This document shows, piece by piece, positions 1-7,450 of a stretch of DNA of 7,965 nt (position 1 is the first letter of the stretch; each line of letters opens with the position of its first letter). The notes under the pieces were generated by a model. It did no database searches and was not told the DNA's origin. It saw only the letters and a list, made by a program, of their open reading frames with translations. The position numbers and the translations under genes are program-made. This stretch comes from Thermotoga sp. (GTDB taxonomy: Bacteria > Thermotogota > Thermotogae > B3-G13), in NCBI GenBank assembly GCA_003641555.1, contig QNAT01000041.1, positions 1 to 7,965 of the forward strand. The letters run 5' to 3'.

Positions 1-21
1 AGAAACTGGGGATAAAGACGC

Positions 22-309
22 CTAAACGGATAACGAAGATGTAGTAATTACGTCTTTTTGAAAAAATCACCAGGATTACGGTGATTATTGAAGTTTTGAG
101 TTTTTGTCTGGCAAAGTTGAGTTAAGTCCAAATGGAAGTGTATACAACTTTGGAAGACCTCGTAAGAATATGGATGCAAACATATATTCGTTCCATCCGA
201 TCATAAACGCATAGATGTAGACTGTAACCAAAACAGGTAAAGAAAGTGGTATGATGATCTTCGTTATAACCCCGAATCTCGTTGCACCGTGCCCTTATAA
301 ATTTTCCTT
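22..309 (-). pseudogene. Decayed C-terminal fragment of a MalG-type sugar ABC transporter permease
   Basis: Reading the minus strand from about 309, a 69-codon open stretch (294-85) encodes GATRFGVITKIIIPLS, then a hydrophobic segment with GWNEYMFASIF, then KLYTLPFGLN. This is the cytoplasmic EAA loop and last part of carbohydrate ABC permeases of the MalG/LacG class, which normally read DGAT-FG---KI-LPLS, GWNEYLFA and LYTLPVGL. There is no start codon, and the first 200 or so residues expected for the family are missing. A stop at 295-297 precedes the block and another at 85-87 follows it. Traces of the normal C-terminus appear after frame changes: SIITVILVIF in one frame and FFQKDVIT in another, joined at a T-run, ending at a stop at 22-24. 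It is very likely a non-functional relic. It is unrelated in subfamily to the Opp-type operon beside it and begins only about 25 bases after that operon's last stop codon. Confidence 0.75.
61..86 (-). terminator. Probable rho-independent terminator of the operon
   Basis: On the minus strand, AATCACC (86-80), an 8-base loop and GGTGATT (71-65) form a perfect 7-bp stem. The stem runs into a stretch of six T residues (66-61). It is the first hairpin-plus-T-run after the stop of the last ATPase gene (336) and lies about 250 bases downstream of it. The stem is AT-rich at its base, so efficiency is uncertain. It overlaps the decayed permease C-terminus and may have belonged to that region originally. 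Confidence 0.55.
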
Positions 310-335
310 ATTTGTCGTGGAAGAATAGTATAGAT

Positions 336-1331
336 TTAAGCAAATATACGACATGCAGCCCAATGTCCAGAGGAGACTTCAACTAATTGTGGCTCTTCTT
401 CTTTCCAACATTGAGTCCTGGCATAAACACATCGTGGATGAAATCTACAACCCCTGGGAATATCCTCAGCCGAAGGAACTTCTCCTTTGATTGGGACTTC
501 TTTTATCCTGTTGACTTTGCCTGAGACAGGTTCGCACACTGCTGCGATCAATGCTTTCGTATATGGATGAACAGGATGATCAATTATTTCATCTGATTCA
601 CCCATCTCCACTATCTTTCCTAAATACATAACAGCAATTTGATCTGTAAAATATCGAGCTGTAGAAAGGTCATGGGTAATATATAGATAAGTTAAATTCA
701 ATTCTCTTTGTACTGCTTTCATCATATGAAGTATTTCAGCACGAGTGGATAGGTCGATCATTGAAACCGGTTCATCCGCTACTATCATGCTCGGTGATAA
801 TATCAAAGTTCTCGCAGTGGCAACCCTTTGTCGTTGACCACCACTCAGCATATGAGGAAACCTACTCATGAATTCTTCAGGTGGTATGAGTCTTACTTCT
901 TCAAGGGCCCGAGAAACGAGTTTTTCTCGCTCAGCTCGATCTTCGCTTATATGATGTATGATCAACGGTTCTTCAAGTACATCGCGAGCCCGAAATCTCG
1001 GATTCATAGATGCATAAGGATCCTGAAAGATCATTTGAACACTTCTTCGATATTTTTTAAGCGCTTCAGGTTCAAGATGTGTTACATCCTTTCCCTCGAA
1101 CATGATCTTTCCGCCAGTGGGCTCTAGAAGTTTCATTAGCAATTTTCCTGTGGTGGTTTTACCACAGCCAGATTCACCAACAAGCCCGAATATTTTCCCT
1201 TTGTCAATACTAAATGTGATTCCATCAACTGCCCTCACCCATTTTTGCTCATGCCTGAATAATTCTCCGATGGTTCGCCTTATGGGAAACCACTTCTTGA
1301 GATTTTCAACTTTAACTATTACATTATCCAT
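336..1331 (-). CDS. Oligopeptide/dipeptide-type ABC importer ATPase, OppF/DppF-like (331 aa)
   Basis: This is the second of the two ATP-hydrolysing subunits of the importer, acting at the cytoplasmic face of the membrane. Visible motifs in order are Walker A GESGCGKTT (52-60), Q-loop Gln103 in MIFQDPYASMNPR, signature LSGGQRQR (162-169), Walker B MIVADEP with Asp186 and catalytic Glu187, and switch His220 in YITHD. The D-loop reads SMID rather than the more common SALD. The C-terminal extension typical of Opp/Dpp ATPases starts at HPYTKAL and contains four cysteines (295, 301, 308, 327). In related DppD/DppF proteins these ligate a [4Fe-4S] cluster. The start is supported by GGAGGTG at 1337-1343, five bases upstream of ATG, and the gene overlaps the preceding ATPase by 8 bp. 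It is the last gene of the operon. Its length is normal for the family. The OppF-like assignment rests on gene order and similarity; the substrate is unknown. Confidence 0.95.
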   Translation of the reverse strand: MDNVIVKVENLKKWFPIRRTIGELFRHEQKWVRAVDGITFSIDKGKIFGLVGESGCGKTTTGKLLMKLLEPTGGKIMFEGKDVTHLEPEALKKYRRSVQMIFQDPYASMNPRFRARDVLEEPLIIHHISEDRAEREKLVSRALEEVRLIPPEEFMSRFPHMLSGGQRQRVATARTLILSPSMIVADEPVSMIDLSTRAEILHMMKAVQRELNLTYLYITHDLSTARYFTDQIAVMYLGKIVEMGESDEIIDHPVHPYTKALIAAVCEPVSGKVNRIKEVPIKGEVPSAEDIPRGCRFHPRCVYARTQCWKEEEPQLVEVSSGHWAACRIFA

Positions 1332-2307
1332 GTTGACACCTCCAACATGCTACCCAATGTTTGGGCTCAATCTCAACTAAGGCTGGTTCTTCTGTCTTAC
1401 ACTTTTCCATAACTTCTGAACATCTTAAATGAAATCGACATCCCGAAGGAGGATCGAGTAAATCAGGGGGTGCCCCTGGAATAAAGGCTAATTCATTTAC
1501 TTTTTCATGAAGCCTTGGGGTTGCTTTTAAGAGCTTTTGTGTGTAGGGATGGGCAGGGCCTTGTTCTCCGTAGATTTGTTCGTTTGTCCCTATTTCCACA
1601 ACTTTACCAGCATACATAACCACCAAGCGATCTGCAACTTCCGCCTCAGTAGCAAGGTCATGAGTTATAAAAATAAGTGATAAGCCCAGCTTTTGCTTGA
1701 GTTCTTTCATAAGATTGATTATCTGGGCTTGCACTACGACATCCAAAGCAGTAGTGGGTTCGTCGCAGATCACGATCTCTGGTTCTAAAAACAGGGCTGT
1801 AGCTATAACTATACGCTGTTTCATTCCTCCAGAAAGTTCATGAGGGTACCTACGTATCACATCTTCGGATAAGCCAACTAAATTTATGTACTTCAATATA
1901 CGTTTTTTCGCTTGAATAGAATCCATTTCTCCATGTTCTTGAAGAGTTTCCATCATCTGCTTGCCGACAGTATACACTGGAGTAAGGCAGTTCATAGCAC
2001 CCTGGAAAACCATTGAAATCTTTTCCCATCTTATTTTCTTTCTCATTTCGTTTTCAGAAAGAGGTACTATATCCTCGCCGTCCAGTATAATTTTACCTCC
2101 AACGATCTTTCCCGGTCGAGCAGGCATATTCAATAAAGCAAGGGCTGTTGTACTCTTACCACATCCAGATTCTCCCACTAAGCCAAGAGATTCACCTTTC
2201 TTCAAGTCAAATGAAATATCATCTACTGCACGAACTACACCTTTTTGAGTAAAATAATATAGTTTTAAGTGTTTTACTTCTAAAACTTTATCCATGCAAA
2301 TCAACAT
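1324..2307 (-). CDS. Oligopeptide/dipeptide-type ABC importer ATPase, OppD/DppD-like (327 aa)
   Basis: This is the first ATPase subunit, expected to pair with the downstream ATPase as a heterodimer under the two permeases. Motifs are Walker A GESGCGKST (45-53), Q-loop Gln102 in MVFQGAMNCLTP, signature LSGGMKQR (158-165), Walker B IVICDEP with Asp182 and Glu183, D-loop ALD, and His216 in FITHD. The sequence QGAMNCLTP is the OppD/DppD form of the Q-loop region, which separates it from the OppF type (QDPYASMNP). The C-terminal extension has four cysteines (290, 296, 303, 321) in the C-x5-C-x6-C pattern known to bind [4Fe-4S] in DppD. The ATG at 2307 is chosen because GAGG (2314-2317) lies six bases upstream. 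An ATG four codons later (2295) is possible, and a TTG at 2361 would be in frame but lacks a convincing ribosome-binding site. It lies 64 bases after the DppC-type gene, and its last 8 bp overlap the next gene. Confidence 0.95.
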   Translation of the reverse strand: MLICMDKVLEVKHLKLYYFTQKGVVRAVDDISFDLKKGESLGLVGESGCGKSTTALALLNMPARPGKIVGGKIILDGEDIVPLSENEMRKKIRWEKISMVFQGAMNCLTPVYTVGKQMMETLQEHGEMDSIQAKKRILKYINLVGLSEDVIRRYPHELSGGMKQRIVIATALFLEPEIVICDEPTTALDVVVQAQIINLMKELKQKLGLSLIFITHDLATEAEVADRLVVMYAGKVVEIGTNEQIYGEQGPAHPYTQKLLKATPRLHEKVNELAFIPGAPPDLLDPPSGCRFHLRCSEVMEKCKTEEPALVEIEPKHWVACWRCQHG

Positions 2308-2371
2308 TCCTTTCCTCAAGTCTGATGAAAATTCAAAGCAAATCACGTAACTGCAACTCAAACTAACTCAA

Positions 2372-3775
2372 TTATCTTGTTCTCAACTTTGGGTGTAAAA
2401 TAGTATCCATAGCAAAACCTATGAATGCAAAGGTCATTCCCATAAGTGCTATGGCGATTCCAGGAGGAATGACCCACCACCATAAACCATTTATTACGGC
2501 ACCACCGGTCAAAGCATCATGTAATATCTGTCCCCAGGTAACTATTGTTGCATCTCCAAGACCAAGTAAACTTATAGTAGCCTCATACACAATAGCATTC
2601 GGGACATAAAGGGCCATTGAGGCAAAGGCATATGGTATGAGTAAAGGTACCATGTGTTTGAAGATTATTCTTCCGCTTGAAGCTCCAACAGCACGTGAAG
2701 CTTCGATATAAGTCTCTTCTTTTATTTGGAGTCCCATGCTTCTAACAGTTTTCACAGGCCCTACCCAGAAGAAACAACTCATCATACCGATCAATATCCA
2801 GATGTTGGGTTTAAAAACAGCGCTCATTACTATCAATACAGGAAGCAAAGGGACACTTACGAAAATCTCGAAGATTCTCTGCATAAGGGAATCTTTCCAT
2901 CCTCCAAGGTATGCACTCATAACACCATATACGACTCCTACAGAAACGGATACCACAGCAGTCAATAAACCAATGAGAAATGCCCATTTCATACCGGCTA
3001 TAACGCCACTCCATATATCTCTCTTAGAATTATCCGTTCCTAATAATCCAGAAACTCTCCCCGAAATCGACAGATGGAGGTTATCTATTGCAGAATTTTC
3101 ATTTGGAAGAATGATAGTTGCTTTTATTTTATAAGCACCTTTTAAGGGCTCAGGGTTTATTAGGATTCCTTTTTTTGCTTTAGCAAACAATATCTTTGTA
3201 GGTTCTGCTATATCTCTGGTTAGTCTTGCTCTATTTTCCGGTGTATCGTATCTAGAACCGAAGTTATATGCCTTTATCTTGGAGTTTTTATCGATAGAAA
3301 CTCTTACATTTCCTCTATCACCTGTTGATATCGATTTTCTAACTAGATCGACTTTCGAACCATCAGGTCTCTCTAATGATAACATAATTGTTGAAGACCC
3401 CTTAATTTTGCCGTGAAATATGATATCAACTGGTGGAAGGTCATATGCATAATTGTAAGTAAAAATGGTTTCTATGATCTTCATCTTTCCCACTTGCTTT
3501 TCAGAGAAATCATGTCCTTTCAAAGTAGTGGAAGGAGCACGCTTTTTAGATGAAAACCAATTTATCCATATAGGTGGTACGCTATTCGGATTATCCTGCC
3601 AATAGGTTATATCTCGCCATCTACTACTTGCATCAGGAAAGGGTGTTATATATGGTTCTACAAGGAGGATAATAATAAACGCAAATAATAAGATCAAACC
3701 GACTATTCCGAATTTGACCCTTTTGAATTCATTCCAGAAGTCTCGGAAACTCGCTTTGATATCACCCCATCTCAT
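2372..3775 (-). CDS. DppC-type ABC permease with a ~190-residue extracytoplasmic insert (467 aa)
   Basis: This is an inner-membrane channel subunit. One transmembrane helix (about 21-40) is followed by a long, mostly hydrophilic, strand-rich stretch (about 46-238). The usual DppC core then starts at GRVSGLLGTDNSKRDIWSGV (239-258), with five further helices. The ATPase-docking EAA loop is YIEASRAVGASSGRIIFKH (356-374), and the family end reads ISLLGLG (401-407) and DTILHPKLR. Typical DppC proteins have about 280-300 residues, so the extra length is the insert, which should face the periplasm where the binding protein docks. The ATG at 3775 is chosen because it overlaps the previous stop as ATGA and has AGGTGG (3782-3787) six bases upstream. 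An in-frame ATG 12 codons earlier (3811) lacks such a site and would overlap the preceding gene by 40 bp. Translational coupling to the DppB-type gene is likely. Confidence 0.93.
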   Translation of the reverse strand: MRWGDIKASFRDFWNEFKRVKFGIVGLILLFAFIIILLVEPYITPFPDASSRWRDITYWQDNPNSVPPIWINWFSSKKRAPSTTLKGHDFSEKQVGKMKIIETIFTYNYAYDLPPVDIIFHGKIKGSSTIMLSLERPDGSKVDLVRKSISTGDRGNVRVSIDKNSKIKAYNFGSRYDTPENRARLTRDIAEPTKILFAKAKKGILINPEPLKGAYKIKATIILPNENSAIDNLHLSISGRVSGLLGTDNSKRDIWSGVIAGMKWAFLIGLLTAVVSVSVGVVYGVMSAYLGGWKDSLMQRIFEIFVSVPLLPVLIVMSAVFKPNIWILIGMMSCFFWVGPVKTVRSMGLQIKEETYIEASRAVGASSGRIIFKHMVPLLIPYAFASMALYVPNAIVYEATISLLGLGDATIVTWGQILHDALTGGAVINGLWWWVIPPGIAIALMGMTFAFIGFAMDTILHPKLRTR

Positions 3776-4812
3776 CGCCTTCCACCTACTTTGATCCTGG
3801 GATCGAGCCATCCATATATAAGGTCTAATGTAACCAATCCTCCGATATACAAAGCAGTAGTAACAGAAAGATTACCTATGAGGACTGGCACATCATTCTG
3901 TTCAAGAGCTATCCAGTACAGATTGCCCATGCCAGGCCAGCTGAAGATACCCTCGAATACAATATTGCCACCCACAGAAGCAAGAAGGGCAAGTAAAGCC
4001 ATAGTTACAATTGGTGGGGCTGCCGTTCGCATTGTGTGTCCATATAGAACTTTGCGTTCTGGAATACCTCTTGCTCGGGCAGACATTATGTAGTCCTCTT
4101 GAAGTGTGCTCAATACGATATTTCGCGTAAGGTAGGCTCTGCCCCAGAAACCAATGATAACCAGAGTAAGTACTGGAAGTCCCATGTGATGTAATATATC
4201 AGCATAATATGCTATACCTGTTGGTGGAGGTGCAGAATGCAATCCACCTGATGGGAAAATCCTAACTGTATAAGAAAAGAACATGATCATAAGCATTCCT
4301 AACCACCATGATGGCATACCGTAAACAACCATTGTGGCTACTGATGTCCCTTTGTCCATCATCCCCCCAGCCTTTTGCGCCTTTTTGAGACCTAACAATA
4401 ACCCCAAAATGACATCTATAGCTATAGCCACACTAAAGAGAAGGATCGTACGGGGTACACATTCAGCCACAATAGTCCAAACATCTCTTTCTCCAGCAGA
4501 TGACTTTATTATGGTCGATTTACCGAAATTAAACGTAAGAGTATCAAACGCCCTCCATAAGATACGTTCTTGAATAGGCTTGTCTAAGTGATAAATGTGC
4601 TCCTTGTACTTCCTCCTTTGAGCTATATAGTGAATGAGTTCTTCAGGTTTCATCCGATTCAGGTTCATCACTTCAGCGTGTATCTCTTCTTCGATCTGAG
4701 CACTTGCAGTTTCTTCCATTTTCGCATTAAAAAGGGTTGAAAAGATAAATATGAGTATAACGTAGATCATAATTCCGTAGAGGATCCTCTTAACACAATA
4801 TCTCCAATACAT
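3772..4812 (-). CDS. DppB-type ABC permease (346 aa)
   Basis: This is the other channel subunit. The N-terminal helix (about 8-28, after YCVKR) is followed by a charged extracytoplasmic segment (30-105) and then five hydrophobic helices. The EAA loop is DYIMSARARGIPERKVLYGH (240-259). The C-terminal block FEGIFSWPGMGNLYWIAL (287-304) and the end LIYGWLDPRIKVG are hallmark DppB/OppB sequences. The segment MVVYGMPSWWLGMLMIMFF (161-179) matches the usual P-FWLG region. The start at 4812 gives the family-typical MYWRYCVKRIL; in-frame ATGs at 4824 and 4842 are alternatives. The nearest ribosome-binding-like sequence, GAAAGGG (4825-4831), is 12 bases from the chosen ATG and too close to the second, so the start is not certain. 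The gene follows the binding-protein gene after a hairpin-containing gap and ends in an ATGA overlap with the DppC-type gene. Confidence 0.95.
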   Translation of the reverse strand: MYWRYCVKRILYGIMIYVILIFIFSTLFNAKMEETASAQIEEEIHAEVMNLNRMKPEELIHYIAQRRKYKEHIYHLDKPIQERILWRAFDTLTFNFGKSTIIKSSAGERDVWTIVAECVPRTILLFSVAIAIDVILGLLLGLKKAQKAGGMMDKGTSVATMVVYGMPSWWLGMLMIMFFSYTVRIFPSGGLHSAPPPTGIAYYADILHHMGLPVLTLVIIGFWGRAYLTRNIVLSTLQEDYIMSARARGIPERKVLYGHTMRTAAPPIVTMALLALLASVGGNIVFEGIFSWPGMGNLYWIALEQNDVPVLIGNLSVTTALYIGGLVTLDLIYGWLDPRIKVGGRR

Positions 4813-4890
4813 TACAATCAGCATCCCTTTCTTTACTAACATAAAATATTACTACTCATCCACAAATTATCACCGAACAATATATTTAAC

Positions 4891-4930
4891 AAAAAGAGGG
4901 TAGTACCCTCAAAAAAGATGGTACTACCTC
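4891..4930 (-). terminator. Intercistronic hairpin with T-run, probably an attenuating terminator or mRNA stabiliser
   Basis: In the minus-strand transcript, GAGGTAGTACC (4930-4920) pairs with GGTACTACCCTC (4907-4896) through 11 bp with one bulged base and a 12-base loop, and runs straight into TTTTT (4895-4891). The right-hand arm alone can instead fold as GAGGG-TACTA-CCCTC (4910-4896), which also abuts the T-run. The hairpin lies just after the binding-protein stop (4946-4948) and before the first permease. Such elements commonly let the binding protein be made in excess over the membrane subunits, by partial termination or by protecting the upstream mRNA; that role is inferred here. Confidence 0.8.
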
Positions 4931-4945
4931 ATTCTTACAATAATT

Positions 4946-7450
4946 CTAATATATAATTGTCTTTACAGATGCAGATCCAGGTACTGCACCTTTCATCGAA
5001 GCACTGGCCAAGAGCAGATAAGTTCCTGATTCAAGATCTTCTGTAGTATCGCCGGGGATCGTTGCCTCGAACAATCCTGGTTCCACATATTTTGCATCAT
5101 CAGAAAATTCCCCGGTGGGTGTAATCAAAGTAACAGCTGTAGAGCCGTGTTCTGCCAGCTTTGCCGTATTTTCTGGATACAATACTTCAGATACCCGAAC
5201 CTTTACAGATATATCTTCTCCTTTAGGATATATAGCAGGTACATCAATGCTGTCAATACGCAATCTTGTTGCCGCAAGTGCCTTCGGCCAATAGTCTGAT
5301 GTGAACGGATACGTTGGATCTCTAAATGCATTTAGTTGCATGAAACTCGTCGTTGGATTGTATTTTTCCAGGTAGTATGGGCCACAACTTATGAAGGCAT
5401 GTCCATGCTCATCTATCCAATTAATAGCCGCATCGTATCTCGCCTTAGCCTCATCTACTGTGACATAATCTTTTATGGATACGGGGACGTAGTTGTTTTC
5501 TTTCATCTCTTCGAGTTTCGCTTTTATGTCTTTTACGCAGGATGGTGCTAAAAGGTCTACTTCTGTCCCAACATCGGGGTTGAAACTGTAGACCGTACCA
5601 GATTTACTGCCTTCAACAACCAATTTTGCCAATGCCTCTGTGATCTCCCAGGATACTGCTACGGGTTGACCTGCAGCAGTAACGGAGATCCACGGTGCTC
5701 CCCAACTCGCAACTCTTTCCTTACTCGGTGGGAAGTTATAGTCGAAATACGTAGTTATCGTACCATCAGGGTTAAGAACCCAACCTTTAATAGTTTCTTC
5801 ATCAGGTGTGAGCTTTGATGAGTATGGTGCATCGTAATATTTATCATCTTCGCCATCTTTTGTGATCCATTCCCTTATAAAGGCTTCAGCATAGAGTACA
5901 TCGGCTATACCCATGGGTTGACCATGATGGAAGTTCCCAAATCGGAAGCTGTACGTACACTTGCTCATTGCCTTCACTCCAGTACCCACTTTGATCCATG
6001 CTTTCTTGCCAGAGTCATATTTTATAGCATTCGTTGGAACTGAAATATCTCCAACGACCTTTCCTGTTGCAGCATCTTTGTGTACCTTTGTATCTACGTC
6101 CTTTGGAACAGTTCTTAGCGCAGTAGGAATTGCAGAAGAGGGGCTTTCAAACATGCCCTGGTCGTACAACGGCTCTTCCAGAACGAGGCTGAAAACATCG
6201 TTGAAACCTTCTGTTCCTACTGGGTCCCAGGCTGACATAAACAATCCACCTTTGGCAGAAAATTCAGTGATTCTCAATATCTTGTCCTTGGTATCTGCGG
6301 AAATATTCGTCCATCTGTTCAAACCATCTCCAAGACCGTATAAGAATCTCTTATTAAAGCGTGCTTTATTTGCAACGTAGTACTGATCTTGATATGCGGT
6401 GTATATTCTACAGGAATCTTCTAATCCCATTTTCAAAGCGGGAAGAATAATATCCCAGTATTCTTTCTCAGTAAGAAAGTCACCTGTATAGGCTTTTTTG
6501 GTTAATCTAGTGATTTCTTCATTTTCGTAATTCCAGTGATCGGGATCTGCTCCACCTGCCATGTAACCATACCATGGAGCGTACATCTGACAGACTATAT
6601 GTTCCCAGAATGCCCTTGTGGCACCTGCTCCCCAACCTTCGGTGTACATATTCCACAAGTAGTCTTTTGGATCTGAGTAGTATGATGTTTTGATACATTT
6701 GACACGATCCCAGAGAAGTCTATCAACTTTGATACCTGCTTTCTCAATCTGTTGAGATATATATTGCCCTTCTTTAAGCCTTCCTTGAGGGTCATCCACT
6801 CTGATCAGGAATTTAATGGTTACAGGTTCGCTGTTGAACATCCACCATTTTTCTCCCTTTACCAACTTTCCCTTGTTTTCTGGTAAAGCAGCAGCTGACT
6901 CCATAGCTTCTTCTATGTCATTCAGCGCTTTTTCCTCATCTCCTTCGGGAGTCATTCCCATTCGAGTGGCAATTAAATTGTACTTGTACGTCCCTGGTTG
7001 TCCTGGAGTTGCCATGGTGAACATAGGTCCTCCACAGCCGCCTAAGATCTCATCAACGAGATACTTTCTGTTGATGAGAAAGTTCAGTGCAAATCTGACC
7101 TTTTTGATAGCAAGTGGGTTGAAGTATTCCTTATCCCCAACTTTGAGGGTATAAGGAGCCTTGTTAGGTATTGGATTTATGTTAATAGACCAGGACCCAG
7201 CTGGTACGGAGTATATTTCGAGCTTGTCACGCGTTGCCTTATCAAGGCCTAAAACCTGTGGGCCATTAACACCCCAGAAGAAAATATCAGTCATACCTTC
7301 TGCAGTATCCTTTATACCTACGTCCTCTGACATCCTTACATTGACATAGATCTTATCTGCAACAGGACCCTTTTCTTCTGCAAGAACCGGAACTGATAAG
7401 CCAACGAAAACCAACAACCCTAACATAAGCAAAATAACGAGTTTTCTCAT
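4946..7450 (-). CDS. Long family-5 (SBP_bac_5) extracellular solute-binding protein with swapped lobe order (834 aa)
   Basis: This is the secreted ligand-binding component of the importer. Residues 1-24 form a Sec signal peptide (MRK, a hydrophobic core, then VLA before EE) with no lipobox cysteine. Family-5 landmarks are clear but appear in an unusual order. The block FNPLAIKKVRFALNFLINRK (110-129) matches VR-AL-YAIDR, normally in the second half of DppA/OppA. PVTIKFLIRVDDP (209-221), IEKAGIKV (235-242) and YTEGWGAG (269-276) follow it as usual. Only after these come the N-terminal landmarks: TYSFRFGNFHHGQPMGIADV (499-518), matching the F-L--GVKFHDG-P-TAEDV motif, then CGPYYLEKY (689-697), matching GTGPY-L--Y. 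Residues about 730-834 look like an extra beta-sandwich. Classic members have 500-600 residues. The start has AGGAGGAGA at 7456-7464. Substrate unknown: peptides or oligosaccharides are both possible, because family members in Thermotogales bind either. Confidence 0.93.
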   Translation of the reverse strand: MRKLVILLMLGLLVFVGLSVPVLAEEKGPVADKIYVNVRMSEDVGIKDTAEGMTDIFFWGVNGPQVLGLDKATRDKLEIYSVPAGSWSININPIPNKAPYTLKVGDKEYFNPLAIKKVRFALNFLINRKYLVDEILGGCGGPMFTMATPGQPGTYKYNLIATRMGMTPEGDEEKALNDIEEAMESAAALPENKGKLVKGEKWWMFNSEPVTIKFLIRVDDPQGRLKEGQYISQQIEKAGIKVDRLLWDRVKCIKTSYYSDPKDYLWNMYTEGWGAGATRAFWEHIVCQMYAPWYGYMAGGADPDHWNYENEEITRLTKKAYTGDFLTEKEYWDIILPALKMGLEDSCRIYTAYQDQYYVANKARFNKRFLYGLGDGLNRWTNISADTKDKILRITEFSAKGGLFMSAWDPVGTEGFNDVFSLVLEEPLYDQGMFESPSSAIPTALRTVPKDVDTKVHKDAATGKVVGDISVPTNAIKYDSGKKAWIKVGTGVKAMSKCTYSFRFGNFHHGQPMGIADVLYAEAFIREWITKDGEDDKYYDAPYSSKLTPDEETIKGWVLNPDGTITTYFDYNFPPSKERVASWGAPWISVTAAGQPVAVSWEITEALAKLVVEGSKSGTVYSFNPDVGTEVDLLAPSCVKDIKAKLEEMKENNYVPVSIKDYVTVDEAKARYDAAINWIDEHGHAFISCGPYYLEKYNPTTSFMQLNAFRDPTYPFTSDYWPKALAATRLRIDSIDVPAIYPKGEDISVKVRVSEVLYPENTAKLAEHGSTAVTLITPTGEFSDDAKYVEPGLFEATIPGDTTEDLESGTYLLLASASMKGAVPGSASVKTIIY

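Noticed and set aside
14..57. Inverted repeat AAAGACG/CGTCTTT with following T residues on the plus strand
   Set aside because: The loop would be about 30 bases and the stem only 7 bp, with no plus-strand gene upstream in the window; likely chance.
2308..2361. Longer N-terminus for the OppD-type ATPase from a TTG at 2361
   Set aside because: No convincing Shine-Dalgarno, and the added residues do not resemble the conserved start of the ATPase domain, which begins just after the ATGs at 2307 and 2295.
2421..3134. Several plus-strand open frames of 60-130 codons opposite the DppC-type gene
   Set aside because: They are antisense shadows of a strongly supported gene, lack recognisable domains and ribosome-binding sites, and overlap one another.
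3776..3811. Longer N-terminus for the DppC-type permease starting at 3811
   Set aside because: No ribosome-binding site, a 40-bp overlap with the previous gene, and a hydrophilic extension; the ATGA-coupled start at 3775 has a good AGGTGG.
5961..7349. Plus-strand open frames opposite the binding-protein gene
   Set aside because: Antisense to a clear family-5 binding protein, with no motifs; best explained by the codon bias of the real gene.
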